Below, in pieces: positions 1-7,965 of a DNA stretch of 64,000 nt (position 1 is the stretch's first letter; every line of letters starts with the position of its first letter). Source of the stretch: Clostridia bacterium (GTDB lineage: Bacteria > Bacillota_A > Clostridia > UBA1212 > UBA1255); the NCBI GenBank assembly GCA_017522515.1, contig JAFWZH010000258.1, positions 1 through 64,000 on the forward strand, read 5' to 3'. The translations under genes were made by a program, and so were the position numbers. The notes under the pieces are model-generated. The model was not told the DNA's origin. It ran no database searches and worked only from the letters and a program-made list of their open reading frames with translations.

Positions 1-21
1 TTCTTGCTTTTTGTATGCCAT
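1..21 (-). CDS. Start of a gene running off the window edge
   Basis: Only the first seven codons are in the window (MAYKKQE). The ATG is at 21-19 on the minus strand, preceded by a strong AGGAGG site and by a TATAAT-like box at 43-38. Short Lys-rich starts of this kind occur on small ORFs of some insertion sequences, and the repeats at 152-379 would fit an element end, but seven residues cannot identify the product. Confidence 0.4.
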
Positions 22-151
22 TTTAATCCTCCTGTCTATTATATAAAAAAGCATTTTCCATTTTTAACTCAAGTGTAACCTTTATTAAAAATGTTGTCCA
101 TAGAATTTTTGGTGGGTGTCTACTTTTAGTATACCACTTCAAACCTCTTCT

Positions 152-379
152 TTTTTTCGGTCGTTTTTTAGGATTTGGGCAGAAAATTTGAATGATGAGG
201 TTAGTATTTTCGGTGCTTTTTTAGAATTTGGGCAGAAATTTTCAAAATGCAGAAAGATTATAATGCAACCAAGACTCTTTAAAGTTAAATTTTCGGTGGT
301 TTTCTTGAATTTGGACAGAAAATCTCAACTGCGCTTGAAGATTTTCTGCCGTTTTTCAGAATTTCGGCAGAAAATTTGT
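152..379. repeat. Four degenerate 35-40 bp repeats (IS-end-like)
   Basis: Four imperfect copies start near 152, 206, 288 and 341. Each pairs a TTTTCGGT-like block with a run of T and then GAATTTGGGCAGAAA. The fourth copy is a perfect 11-bp stem (ATTTTCTGCCG with CGGCAGAAAAT) around a 13-nt loop. Variable spacing (54, 82 and 53 bp between starts) and poor conservation argue against CRISPR. Multiple iterated transposase sites are usual at IS21-type ends, and a similar block occurs near 27040. Apart from these repeats, bases 22-504 hold no convincing gene. Confidence 0.5.
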
Positions 380-504
380 AAGTTTTTTTACAGCACATTC
401 TTTGTATGATGAAATAAAGATTTCTAATAAAAAAGAATGATTTTTTTATAATAGAGAACGCTTTTTTATTGGTAAAAGAAAACGAAATATAATCACTTTT
501 TGCT

Positions 505-723
505 CTAGGCATCTTTAACGTAAATAATAATATCACTAACATTGCAATTAAGAACATCGCAAAGAGCATCTATTGTTTTCGTGCTTATGGCTTCTCCTTT
601 TTTCATTCTATAAAATGTATTGGCGGAAAAACCTTCCTTGAAAATTAAATGATATTCAGTTATTCCTTTTTTTAAGAGTGTTTGATAAAACGGTTCATAA
701 CTAATCAATTCAATCACCTTCAT
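505..723 (-). CDS. Small Xre-family (Cro/C1-type) HTH regulator
   Basis: This 72-residue protein is a stand-alone helix-turn-helix domain. The segment around residues 30-60, with FSANTFYRMKKGEAIST followed by TIDALCDVLNCNVSDII, has the spacing of the HTH_26/YozG-type Xre fold: recognition helix, then the conserved 'L..L..CxVsDii' helix. Proteins of this type act as small DNA-binding repressors, often for a neighbouring or mobile gene. It is divergent from the secreted hydrolase at 810, with about 85 bp between them, so it could control that gene, although nothing in the sequence proves this. Its place beside IS-like repeats suggests it may be accessory. The target is unknown. Confidence 0.75.
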   Translation of the reverse strand: MKVIELISYEPFYQTLLKKGITEYHLIFKEGFSANTFYRMKKGEAISTKTIDALCDVLNCNVSDIIIYVKDA

Positions 724-809
724 AAGTTTAGCATACTAAAACAGTTGACTATACTCAAAATATTGAGTATAATTTGGGCGATAGGGAAGATTTGTTTAGG
801 AGGTTACTT

Positions 810-2891
810 ATGAAAAAATTCATTACACTATTATTTTTAATCTTATTAATTGCTTCAATTTTTGTTTTTTATACTAATGTTTATGCTGAACAATCACAAT
901 TAGATAAAATTATTTCTTTTGCCAAAAGTGAAATTGGAAGCACAAAATATGTTGGTCTATGTCAGGCCTTTGTTTACCAATGTTATAAAGCAGGGGGAAT
1001 TGATAATGGATCCGCACCTTCCGCGTTAGCAGCATGGAAAAAATGGGGTGTTTCAACAAGTAAAACAAACATACCTATTGGAGCTTGCGTATACTTTGAT
1101 GAAAATGTAGGTAGCCCATATGGACATGTTGGTATTTATATTGGAGATAATAAAATGATTCACTCCCGTGCAAGTGTTGGTAAAGTAGTAGAATCATCAA
1201 TGACTTGGTATTTTAACAACTGTTATTTGGGTTGGGGATGGCAAGGCGGAGTTCAGCCTTCTACTAACACTTCATCCGAATATGTATGTGACACTTACCT
1301 ACTTACATCACCGGACGGATTTCAAACCATCAGGAGCCATCCCTCAACCGACGCGACAAAAATTTGCGATATTCCAGCAGGGACCTATGTAACTGTAACT
1401 AAGTACGGTTCCGACGGTGTATTAGATTGGGGATATGTTAAATATAATGGTCAAGAAGGCTGGATATGTTTATATTATTCAACAAAACATATTTCACACT
1501 CATATGGCGCGTGGCAGATAGTGACGGCGGCAACTTGTACATCTGGTGGAACACAAAGACGCGTCTGTGATTGTGGTGATGTTCAGATTGAAAGTATTGA
1601 TATATTGGGGCATAATTATACTACTGCGTTTATAGTTGACAAGCCTGCGAGCTGTACTGTAGCAGGTAGTAAATCTAAGCACTGCACGCGTTGTTCTTCT
1701 ACTACCGAGGTGATCTCAATCCCTGCAACCGGTCACTCGTATAGTGATTGGCAGTGCGTACAGACTGCTACATGTACCGAAAACGGTAGGCAAATGCATA
1801 CTTGTGGCAAGTGCGCTTATGTAGAATATGATGTGTTGCTCTCAAAGGGGCATAATTATTCTTCGACATTTACCATTGATACACAATCAACCTGCTCGAC
1901 ATCAGGTTCAAAGTCCAAACATTGTAATTTGTGCTCCTCTAAAACAGAGATTACTATCATCCCGCCGATAGATCATATTTACGATGATTGGCAGATTTTA
2001 TCAGATCCTACCTGTACTGCAACTGGTTCGCAAAAGCACATTTGTTTAAACTGCTCGTACACAGAGCTTAAAACCATTTTCCCGTTAGGACATAGCTACT
2101 CGACATCGTGGACAATTGACAAGTCTACAACGTGTACTATGCCGGGCACAAAATCACACCACTGTACTCGTTGTAACGCACAAAAGGAGATAACAACAAT
2201 TCCGGCTACGGGCCATTTATGGTCGGAATGGAAGATAATAAAACCATCTACAAATGAAGAAACTGGCACAAAGGTGCGAGAATGTAATATAAGTACTTGT
2301 AAGGCAAAAGAATCGGCTGTTATTGCTAAATTGTCGATTGACGGCCATGTACACGATTTTGATGAATGGGTAACTGAATTGCCAGCAACTTGTACTGCAA
2401 ATGGTACTCAAAAGCGTATATGTTGTATATGTAAATCTTATGAAATTCGTGAAATTATCGCAAAAGGTCATAATTTTGGAGAATGGATACTCGAAAGGAA
2501 GCCCTCTTGTGAGCTTGACGGAAGCCAAAAACGCTCTTGCTTAAATTGTAGTGAAATTGAAACTATTTCTTCTGCTGCTCTGGGGCATAACTTTGGTGAG
2601 TGGCAGAAAAAGGTCGAGTCAACTTCAACAATAGATGATATTTTTGAACGTATTTGCTCAAATTGTTCAAAAGTCGAAACTCAAAATATACCTAAGCTTA
2701 ATACTGACGAAAGTATATCAAACAACACTCCTTCAAATGTAATAGAATCTAGTCTCAGCACCTCCGAAAAATCGAGTCAATCGGAAGAACAAAAAGGATC
2801 TAACAACACAATGGTGATTATTATTTGTGCAATTTTGGTCATGGTAAGCATATCTATACTTGTTGTTTTGGTAATCATCAAAAAGAGGTAA
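810..2891 (+). CDS. Secreted NlpC/P60-type cell-wall hydrolase with SH3 domain and Cys-rich repeats
   Basis: The start is taken at the ATG at 810 because TTAGGAGG lies just upstream; a longer reading from 774 has no ribosome site. Domains in the 693-residue product: signal peptide (1-27), NlpC/P60-like peptidase with candidate nucleophile Cys in YVGLCQAFVYQC and His in GHVGIYIG, a bacterial SH3-like domain near residues 160-230 (TIRSHPSTDATKI...GWICLYY), then about ten repeats. Each repeat begins H-x-(Y/F)-x-x-W and carries a T-C-T and a C-x-x-C pair, like small zinc-ribbon modules. An acidic Ser-rich linker and a C-terminal membrane helix followed by Lys/Arg end the protein. It probably cleaves peptidoglycan stem peptides while tethered at the surface. 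The role of the repeats is unknown. Confidence 0.8.
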   Translation: MKKFITLLFLILLIASIFVFYTNVYAEQSQLDKIISFAKSEIGSTKYVGLCQAFVYQCYKAGGIDNGSAPSALAAWKKWGVSTSKTNIPIGACVYFDENVGSPYGHVGIYIGDNKMIHSRASVGKVVESSMTWYFNNCYLGWGWQGGVQPSTNTSSEYVCDTYLLTSPDGFQTIRSHPSTDATKICDIPAGTYVTVTKYGSDGVLDWGYVKYNGQEGWICLYYSTKHISHSYGAWQIVTAATCTSGGTQRRVCDCGDVQIESIDILGHNYTTAFIVDKPASCTVAGSKSKHCTRCSSTTEVISIPATGHSYSDWQCVQTATCTENGRQMHTCGKCAYVEYDVLLSKGHNYSSTFTIDTQSTCSTSGSKSKHCNLCSSKTEITIIPPIDHIYDDWQILSDPTCTATGSQKHICLNCSYTELKTIFPLGHSYSTSWTIDKSTTCTMPGTKSHHCTRCNAQKEITTIPATGHLWSEWKIIKPSTNEETGTKVRECNISTCKAKESAVIAKLSIDGHVHDFDEWVTELPATCTANGTQKRICCICKSYEIREIIAKGHNFGEWILERKPSCELDGSQKRSCLNCSEIETISSAALGHNFGEWQKKVESTSTIDDIFERICSNCSKVETQNIPKLNTDESISNNTPSNVIESSLSTSEKSSQSEEQKGSNNTMVIIICAILVMVSISILVVLVIIKKR

Positions 2892-2936
2892 TACATAATA
2901 GTTCATTTGAGTGAAAAAATATACTATTGCACTAAG

Positions 2937-3002
2937 GCTGTAAAAAAGTCAAAAACTTTGAGAAGTATTGAAGTTGCTGAAGTTTTAAAACTTTTTTACA
3001 GC
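2937..3002. terminator. Bidirectional terminator between convergent genes
   Basis: A long inverted repeat: GCTGTAAAAAAGT at 2937 pairs with ACTTTTTTACAGC ending at 3002, extended inward by AAACTT/AAGTTT pairs. A/T runs on each side of the arms let it serve both the hydrolase gene (plus) and the ylmC-like gene (minus). Confidence 0.7.
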
Positions 3003-3021
3003 TTTTCTATATTTCATTACT

Positions 3022-3282
3022 TTATCTAAAAAGATATTTTAATACCCTTTCTTCTATATCTACAATTATTACATCTTCTCCTATTTTTTTTATCTTTTCA
3101 AAAGGTATTATTAATTCTGATTCTTTTGAGGAGGCACCGAAAAGCTTGCCGGCACCGGCAACCATAATTGATTCTAAACGACCCGTTTCAAAATTTACGT
3201 CGGCATCACTTACAAAGCCGAGTCGTCTGCCGTCAGATAGGTTTACAACTTCATTGTTTTTAAATAAACTCACGCGTCCCAC
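3022..3282 (-). CDS. YlmC/YmxH-family PRC-barrel protein
   Basis: This 86-residue protein is a single PRC-barrel-like domain. It opens with a short strand, then LSDGRRLGFVSDADVNFETGRL, a hydrophobic AGAGKLFG and LIIPFEKIKKIGEDVIIVDI. The pattern 'dGrrlG.i.D..~d..~G.i..i' followed by 'i.W..I..IG.D.IlV' is typical of YlmC/YmxH proteins, which sit next to sporulation sigma genes in many Firmicutes and are annotated as sporulation-associated without a known biochemical role. The start is a GTG with GGAG eight bases upstream. It is divergent from spoIIGA, sharing a 136-bp intergenic region that contains a perfect palindrome. Confidence 0.85.
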   Translation of the reverse strand: MGRVSLFKNNEVVNLSDGRRLGFVSDADVNFETGRLESIMVAGAGKLFGASSKESELIIPFEKIKKIGEDVIIVDIEERVLKYLFR

Positions 3283-3370
3283 AAAAACACTCCAATAATT
3301 TTTTTGTATTAATAAATTATACGCTGTAAAAACTTGTCAGTATAACTTAAATGCGGCATATTTCGTCAGT

Positions 3371-3401
3371 TACTTTACATATAATTTATATATGTAAAGT
3401 A
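3371..3401. promoter_or_regulatory. Perfect 13-bp inverted repeat upstream of spoIIGA
   Basis: TACTTTACATATA (3371-3383) and its exact complement (3389-3401) flank a 5-bp spacer. The palindrome ends a few bases before the spoIIGA ribosome site (AGGAGG at 3406-3411). It could be an operator between the divergent ylmC-like and spoIIGA genes, or an RNA hairpin affecting spoIIGA translation. There is no U tract, so it is not a normal terminator. Confidence 0.55.
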
Positions 3402-3418
3402 AAGCAGGAGGTTGAGAT

Positions 3419-4303
3419 ATGAATACGGTTTATTTAGATGTACTTATTGCAGAAAATATGCTTATGAATTTTGTGATTTTACATATAACATCAAGAATAA
3501 CATCTACAGCCTCCTCAATAAAAAGGTTGATGTTCGGTGCGGCAGTGGGTACTGCTTATGCAGTTGTTGCCTTATACATAGAAACATTTTTCACAGCTTT
3601 GGCAGGTAAATTAATTTTGTCGGCATTTATGGTAGTTATAGTTTTTTGGCCGGTAAATTTTAAAAGTTTTATGAGATTTTCTGCGTTTTTTTATGCGGTG
3701 ACATTTTTGTTTGCCGGAGTTTCATTTGCTGTGCTTCTTTCGGGGAATACAAAGGCAGTAAGTAATCTTTTGATTACAGTCTGTCTTGGATATTTATTAA
3801 TTACAGTATTGGAAAATTATATAAAGAAAAACAAAAATAAGAAAAATATATCAGCAAATGTATACATACAATTTGATAAGAATTCAGGAGAGGGAGTTTG
3901 GTTACCTGCAATAGTAGACACGGGAAATTCGCTGCGCGACCCTTTTAGCGGTAAGCCGGTGATAATTGCAGAAGTGGCAGCTGTAGAAGATATGATACCG
4001 GGCGAAATATGTGAACAAATTAAAGATAACAGTTTGAATTTTGTCACAGAGGGAATTTTGTCAACTTCGAGTGGGGCAGAGTGGCTGAAAAGGCTGAGGA
4101 TGATTCCGTATAAAGCAATAGGTACAGAAAACGGAATGCTGACCGGTTTTAAGGCTGATGTAGTGCGCATCATGGAAGGAGGGGAAGAGGGTACAAAAGG
4201 TAAAGGTGCCGAACTCAACGGTATTGTAGTATGTCTCTACGCAGAGGCTCTTTTTGATGACGAAGAATACAAAGCGCTTTTGGCGCCGGAAATGATTGCG
4301 TAA
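3419..4303 (+). CDS. spoIIGA: SpoIIGA, pro-sigma-E processing protease
   Basis: This 294-residue protein has five predicted membrane helices in the first half (roughly residues 1-135) and a cytoplasmic aspartic-protease-like half. The motif VDTGNSLRDPFSGKPV near residue 165 carries the D-T-G-N signature of the SpoIIGA active site. In the family this protease sits in the forespore septum and, on a signal from SpoIIR, removes the pro-peptide of sigma-E in the mother cell. It is followed after 27 bp by sigE, the usual spoIIG operon order. Start ATG with GCAGGAGG. Length matches the family (about 300). Confidence 0.95.
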   Translation: MNTVYLDVLIAENMLMNFVILHITSRITSTASSIKRLMFGAAVGTAYAVVALYIETFFTALAGKLILSAFMVVIVFWPVNFKSFMRFSAFFYAVTFLFAGVSFAVLLSGNTKAVSNLLITVCLGYLLITVLENYIKKNKNKKNISANVYIQFDKNSGEGVWLPAIVDTGNSLRDPFSGKPVIIAEVAAVEDMIPGEICEQIKDNSLNFVTEGILSTSSGAEWLKRLRMIPYKAIGTENGMLTGFKADVVRIMEGGEEGTKGKGAELNGIVVCLYAEALFDDEEYKALLAPEMIA

Positions 4304-4330
4304 AAAGAAACAGTTTGGGAGGAATTAATA

Positions 4331-5062
4331 ATGGTTATTTGGAAAATTGGTGTTTTTTTTAGGCTTAAATGGCTAAAAATGGCACGTAAAATGGGACTGG
4401 GGTGTACAGGTAGCGTTTTTTACATAGGTGGTGCGGAAACGCTTCCGCCGCCTCTTTCTGCAGAGGAAGAGAATTATTTAATGAAGCATTTTGATGATGC
4501 CGGCATGGATGTACGCTCTATATTGATTGAGCACAATTTAAGACTTGTGGTGTACATTGCAAAAAAATTTGAAAATACAAATGTGAATGTTGAGGATTTA
4601 ATTTCTATAGGCACAATAGGATTGATAAAGTCCATAAACACGTTTGCTCCTAATAAAAACATTAAACTTGCTACGTATGCTTCCAGGTGTATAGAAAACG
4701 AGATACTTATGTATTTAAGAAAAAGCACAAGGCAAAAGACGGAGGTTTCTATTGATGAGCCTCTTAAGGCCGATTGGGACGGCAATGAATTGCTGCTTTC
4801 CGACGTGCTTAGTAGTGATGAAGATATAGTTTCAAGAGATATAGAAGACGAATCAGAAATGGAAATGCTTCATGCTGCTTTAAACAAGCTCTCGCCGAGA
4901 GAACGTAAAATTATGGATTTGAGGTTCGGCTTTTCTGATGGAGAAGAGATGACTCAAAAAGAAGTTGCCGACATGCTTGGGATTTCTCAATCGTATATTT
5001 CACGCTTGGAGAAGAGAATTATTGGCAGGTTGCGAAAAGAGCTTGTAAAAAGCGGCATTTGA
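4331..5062 (+). CDS. sigE: RNA polymerase sporulation sigma factor sigma-E
   Basis: This 243-residue sigma-70 family protein has a hydrophobic/basic N-terminal pro-sequence of about 25-30 residues before the PPPLSAEEE segment. Region 2 follows ([36 protein letters not shown]), then region 4 ([14 protein letters not shown]... and the [21 protein letters not shown] helix-turn-helix). It is the mother-cell-specific sigma factor activated by the upstream SpoIIGA. The ribosome site GGGAGG precedes the ATG. Its 3' end lies 17 bp from the end of sigG, which faces it. A strong hairpin-plus-T terminator for this transcript lies inside sigG at 5211-5232. Confidence 0.95.
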   Translation: MVIWKIGVFFRLKWLKMARKMGLGCTGSVFYIGGAETLPPPLSAEEENYLMKHFDDAGMDVRSILIEHNLRLVVYIAKKFENTNVNVEDLISIGTIGLIKSINTFAPNKNIKLATYASRCIENEILMYLRKSTRQKTEVSIDEPLKADWDGNELLLSDVLSSDEDIVSRDIEDESEMEMLHAALNKLSPRERKIMDLRFGFSDGEEMTQKEVADMLGISQSYISRLEKRIIGRLRKELVKSGI

Positions 5063-5079
5063 GATTTTCTTCAAAGGTA

Positions 5080-5853
5080 TTACACGAATTTTCGTAAGTG
5101 TTTTAAGGCGTTTTTTTCAAGACGGGAAATTTGAGCTTGACTGATACCGATTTCTTCAGCAATTTCAGTTTGCGTTCGTCCTTCAAAAAAACGTAAATTA
5201 ATTATCATTTGCTCCCTTTCAGGGAGCTTTTTCATTGCCTCGTTAATTGTTATTGTTTGTTCCCATGCACTGTCTATATTTTCACTGTCTCGAATTTGAT
5301 CCATTACGCAAACAGTATCGGTTCCGTCTTGGAATATGGGTTCAAACATAGAAACTGTATCTTGGACAGAATCTATCGCCATTGCTAATTCTTCACGGTC
5401 TACACCAAGTTCTTTGGCAAGTTCGTTGACTGTAGGCTCCTTGTTGTTTTTGTTGAAAAAATCCTCGCGCATTTGCATGGCTTTGTATGCCAAATCACGT
5501 AGAGAACGGCTGACCCTAATAGCGTTGTTGTCACGAAGATAGCGTCGTACTTCACCGATTATCATGGGAACCGCATATGTGGAAAATTGAACTTCTTGTG
5601 TAACATCAAAATTGTCTATGGCTTTAATTAAGCCGATACAGCCCACTTGAAACAAGTCGTCGGCAGGTTCGCCCCTGTTATTAAAACGTTGTATGACACT
5701 TAAAACCAACCTTAAATTACCTTGTATAAATTGTTCTCTTGCAGCTAAATCACCTTGCAGAATTCTGTCAAAAAGCGCTTTTTTTTCCTCTGAAGATAAA
5801 ACAGGTAGCTTGGCAGTGTTCACACCGCATAAATCAACTTTATTAATCAACAT
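5080..5853 (-). CDS. sigG: RNA polymerase sporulation sigma factor sigma-G
   Basis: This 257-residue sigma-70 family protein starts MLINKVDLCGVNTAKLPVLS, the N-terminal signature of sigma-G. Region 2 (GNLRLVLSVIQRFNNRGEPADDLFQVGCIGLIKA), region 3 and region 4 (LPEREQMIINLRFFEGRTQTEIAEEIGISQAQISRLEK) are complete. It directs late forespore transcription. GGAGG precedes the ATG by seven bases. In Bacillus and most Clostridia sigG follows spoIIGA-sigE in the same direction; here it is inverted and convergent with sigE, so read-through from sigE would be antisense to it. No convincing sigma-F promoter could be fixed upstream, although GTATA-like boxes are present. Confidence 0.95.
   Translation of the reverse strand: MLINKVDLCGVNTAKLPVLSSEEKKALFDRILQGDLAAREQFIQGNLRLVLSVIQRFNNRGEPADDLFQVGCIGLIKAIDNFDVTQEVQFSTYAVPMIIGEVRRYLRDNNAIRVSRSLRDLAYKAMQMREDFFNKNNKEPTVNELAKELGVDREELAMAIDSVQDTVSMFEPIFQDGTDTVCVMDQIRDSENIDSAWEQTITINEAMKKLPEREQMIINLRFFEGRTQTEIAEEIGISQAQISRLEKNALKHLRKFV
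5211..5232 (+). terminator. sigE terminator inside sigG
   Basis: GCTCCCT, loop TTC, AGGGAGC, then TTTTT on the plus strand. The stem is perfect (7 bp). It lies about 150 bp past the sigE stop, within the 3' coding part of the opposing sigG gene. Confidence 0.65.
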
Positions 5854-5933
5854 AAATCGTGTCCTCCGAAATGCTGTATTCGATTTATATTGATTATTGT
5901 CTTTATACTAAAGTTTTAAACTTGAAATTTATG

Positions 5934-5962
5934 TAAAAAAAGACCGGCGTTATATCCGGTCT
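5934..5962 (-). terminator. Terminator overlapping the DUF1015 stop codon
   Basis: On the minus strand AGACCGG and CCGGTCT form a 7-bp stem whose loop contains the TAA stop of the DUF1015 gene, followed by a run of seven T. Confidence 0.8.
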
Positions 5963-7221
5963 GTAATCATTCTACATTCGATATAATATCGTTTCTCACA
6001 AGCTTCGCCCATCGAAAATGTTTTGCGAGGTAAGGCTCCTTTTTCTGCTACTGTGGGGAACAAATCATTCTTGTCCATGGAAGGCAAATAAAAGCCGATA
6101 TTGTTGTCTGCGGTTGCCAGTTCTTTTACAGAGTCATCTCCGTGAATATAATCAATTTTAATATCCGGTGTCTCCGCTACGTATCTGTCAAGAATTAATT
6201 GAAGCGCTCCTACCGCTAACATGTGGGTGGATTTGGGTATGTATATCTTGCCTTGCTTTTCTTTTGTAATGTACGGAATAACGTGGGCGTTTTCTGCTTC
6301 TTCGTCTACACTACAACCGTTTTTGACAAAATATGAAAAGATATCATCGAATTCCACATTAAAAACAACTCTGTGAATAGGCTCAAAAATTATGCCGGCA
6401 TCATGAAGATTAACTATTTCAACCATTGCAAAACGAGCTTTTTCGCATGGTAAACCGGCCTTTTTTAACTCTTCGTAATGGCATTTGGCAGAAGCGAGAG
6501 AGTGATTTCCGTCGCCTACGGCAAAAAGAAAACCATCAGAAGAGGCACTTAATTGTTCGAGAGCAGTAAAAATACCGTTATAAACATCAGGTGCAGTGTT
6601 TTGATTAACAGCATAGCCTACTATTGAACCTCCGTTTTTCATGAGCTCTGTGTTGTAAATCGGCTCTGAAGTTGACAGCTTTTCTGAAACAGGTTCAATA
6701 ACCGTTTTTTGCGGGTCGTCTATGAGAATCATAATATGGGGCATTTCTAAGGAAGCGTTCTTGCGCACCTTCATGCGGGGCGGAATTCTTTCTGTAACAG
6801 TACCCTCGGTTGCTCGTATAAGCGATTTGGCACCTTTATGAAAGTCGTATTTCTCTAAATCTAAAGCGGCAACAAGGCCGGTACGTACAGGAGAATAAGG
6901 TGTACTGCGTTTGATAAGAATGAAGGATTGAGGATATTCCGTAAAAATGCCGGACTCTATATAATCTTTCATGTTTTGATTTATTTTTAAAATACGGTTA
7001 TCTACATCGTTTTTTTCGAGATAAATTTCCGGAAGCATAAGATTATAAGTCGAGTGAGCATTTGCGACGATATTTTCTACATCGTTCCAGTATTCCGGCT
7101 CTGATGTGTATTGGTCACAAGCAACAGTGGCCCATTTGTACATATTAATTGATTTATTGGGCAATAATATATCGGGAGCAATAAGTCCGATGTTTTTGTA
7201 TGTTAAATCCTTGTTGGACAA
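5950..7221 (-). CDS. DUF1015 family protein
   Basis: The start is taken as TTG at 7221, eight bases after AAAGGAG; the GTG three codons earlier overlaps that site. The 423-residue cytoplasmic protein belongs to DUF1015. Visible family blocks are the N-terminal ATVACDQYTSEPEYW, YSLIRATEGTVTERIPPRMKVR-type block near residue 140, PHIMILIDDP, a central FLFAVGDGNHSLASAK segment and a C-terminal LFPTVAEKGALPRKTFSMGEA. The biochemical activity of the family is not established; members are often found near serine biosynthesis genes, which are absent here. It lies between sigG and the divergent PRC-barrel gene and appears monocistronic. Confidence 0.85.
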   Translation of the reverse strand: MSNKDLTYKNIGLIAPDILLPNKSINMYKWATVACDQYTSEPEYWNDVENIVANAHSTYNLMLPEIYLEKNDVDNRILKINQNMKDYIESGIFTEYPQSFILIKRSTPYSPVRTGLVAALDLEKYDFHKGAKSLIRATEGTVTERIPPRMKVRKNASLEMPHIMILIDDPQKTVIEPVSEKLSTSEPIYNTELMKNGGSIVGYAVNQNTAPDVYNGIFTALEQLSASSDGFLFAVGDGNHSLASAKCHYEELKKAGLPCEKARFAMVEIVNLHDAGIIFEPIHRVVFNVEFDDIFSYFVKNGCSVDEEAENAHVIPYITKEKQGKIYIPKSTHMLAVGALQLILDRYVAETPDIKIDYIHGDDSVKELATADNNIGFYLPSMDKNDLFPTVAEKGALPRKTFSMGEACEKRYYIECRMITDRI

Positions 7222-7304
7222 TAAAAACACTCCTTTAATTTTAATAAGTATATTTAAACATTTTTTTGAGAAATATACAATAGTTATTTGAACAGGATGC
7301 TTGG

Positions 7305-7805
7305 GTGGTAAAGATGATTCGTATACAAGAATGTAAAGGTGTGCCTGTGGTATGTCTTAAAGATGAGGGTAGATTAGGCTTTATTTCTGCTCCGCTTTAT
7401 GATGAACAGAATAATGTGAAGGGATTTTTACTGGAAAGTGAAAATGGTTTTACAGGAAAATTTCGGAAGAAATATATCGCTTTGGAAGATGTTCTTAAGT
7501 TGAATGACAGAGTTTGCGTAGTGTACAGCCGTGATTCCGTAAAAAAATATGAGGGAAAGAAAAAACTTAAAACGGAATGTTCCCTTGAAGAGGTGATGGG
7601 ACGCGGTGTTTTATCCAAAAACGGTGAAAATATAGGTGTGATACACGACATGATTTTTGATATAGAAACAGGCGCGTTAGAAGGCTTTGAACTTTCAAAG
7701 GGTTTTATTAATGACATGCTGGAGGGACGGAGAGTTATTTTTATGCGTGACGGAGTGGAGTTTGGGGAAGAATATATTATTGCAAGGAGTGAAGATGATG
7801 AGTAA
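7305..7805 (+). CDS. PRC-barrel domain protein
   Basis: This 166-residue protein contains two PRC-barrel-like segments: residues about 1-75 (GVPVVCLKDEGRLGFISAP...KYIALEDVLKLNDRVCVV) and about 95-160 (VLSKNGENIGVIHDMIFDIETGALEGFELSKGFINDMLEGRRV). This arrangement matches the YrrD-like family of Firmicutes. PRC barrels bind partners in RNA processing and envelope functions, but no specific role is known for this group. The start could be the GTG at 7305 or the ATG at 7314. It overlaps the next small gene by 11 bp and heads a run with the permease gene, suggesting one transcript. Confidence 0.75.
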   Translation: MVKMIRIQECKGVPVVCLKDEGRLGFISAPLYDEQNNVKGFLLESENGFTGKFRKKYIALEDVLKLNDRVCVVYSRDSVKKYEGKKKLKTECSLEEVMGRGVLSKNGENIGVIHDMIFDIETGALEGFELSKGFINDMLEGRRVIFMRDGVEFGEEYIIARSEDDE

Positions 7806-7965
7806 TAAATTGATGTGCGTTGTTGTAAAGGGGATGCTTATTGGTGCTGTCGTTGGTGGCAGTGCTGCATATATTACGGGCATGGACTTGACATGTAAAT
7901 GCAGGAGCATGCAGAAAAAGGCATGTAATATGTATAAAAACATGCGTAAATTAATGATGCGATAA
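7795..7965 (+). CDS. Small membrane protein, 56 residues
   Basis: A short gene starting at ATG-ATG 7795/7798 with AAGGAG just upstream; a longer in-frame reading from 7687 lies inside the PRC-barrel gene and is not supported. The product has one hydrophobic helix (VVVKGMLIGAVVGGSAAYITG), then a basic tail with CKCRSMQKKACNMYKNMRK. The glycine-rich helix plus Lys/Arg tail resembles YtxH-like small envelope proteins. It overlaps the upstream gene and ends at the base before the AI-2E permease start, so the three genes are translationally packed. Function unknown. Confidence 0.7.
   Translation: MMSNKLMCVVVKGMLIGAVVGGSAAYITGMDLTCKCRSMQKKACNMYKNMRKLMMR

Noticed and set aside
152..379. CRISPR-like array
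   Set aside because: Repeats are degenerate and spacing irregular (54, 82, 53 bp). No constant repeat length, unique spacers or cas genes.
116..409. 97-residue plus-strand ORF
   Set aside because: It is a translation of the degenerate repeats (FGQKF... units), has no ribosome site and poor coding character.
5854..5930. Sigma-F promoter for sigG
   Set aside because: GTATA boxes are visible, but no GG-containing -10 at proper spacing could be fixed.
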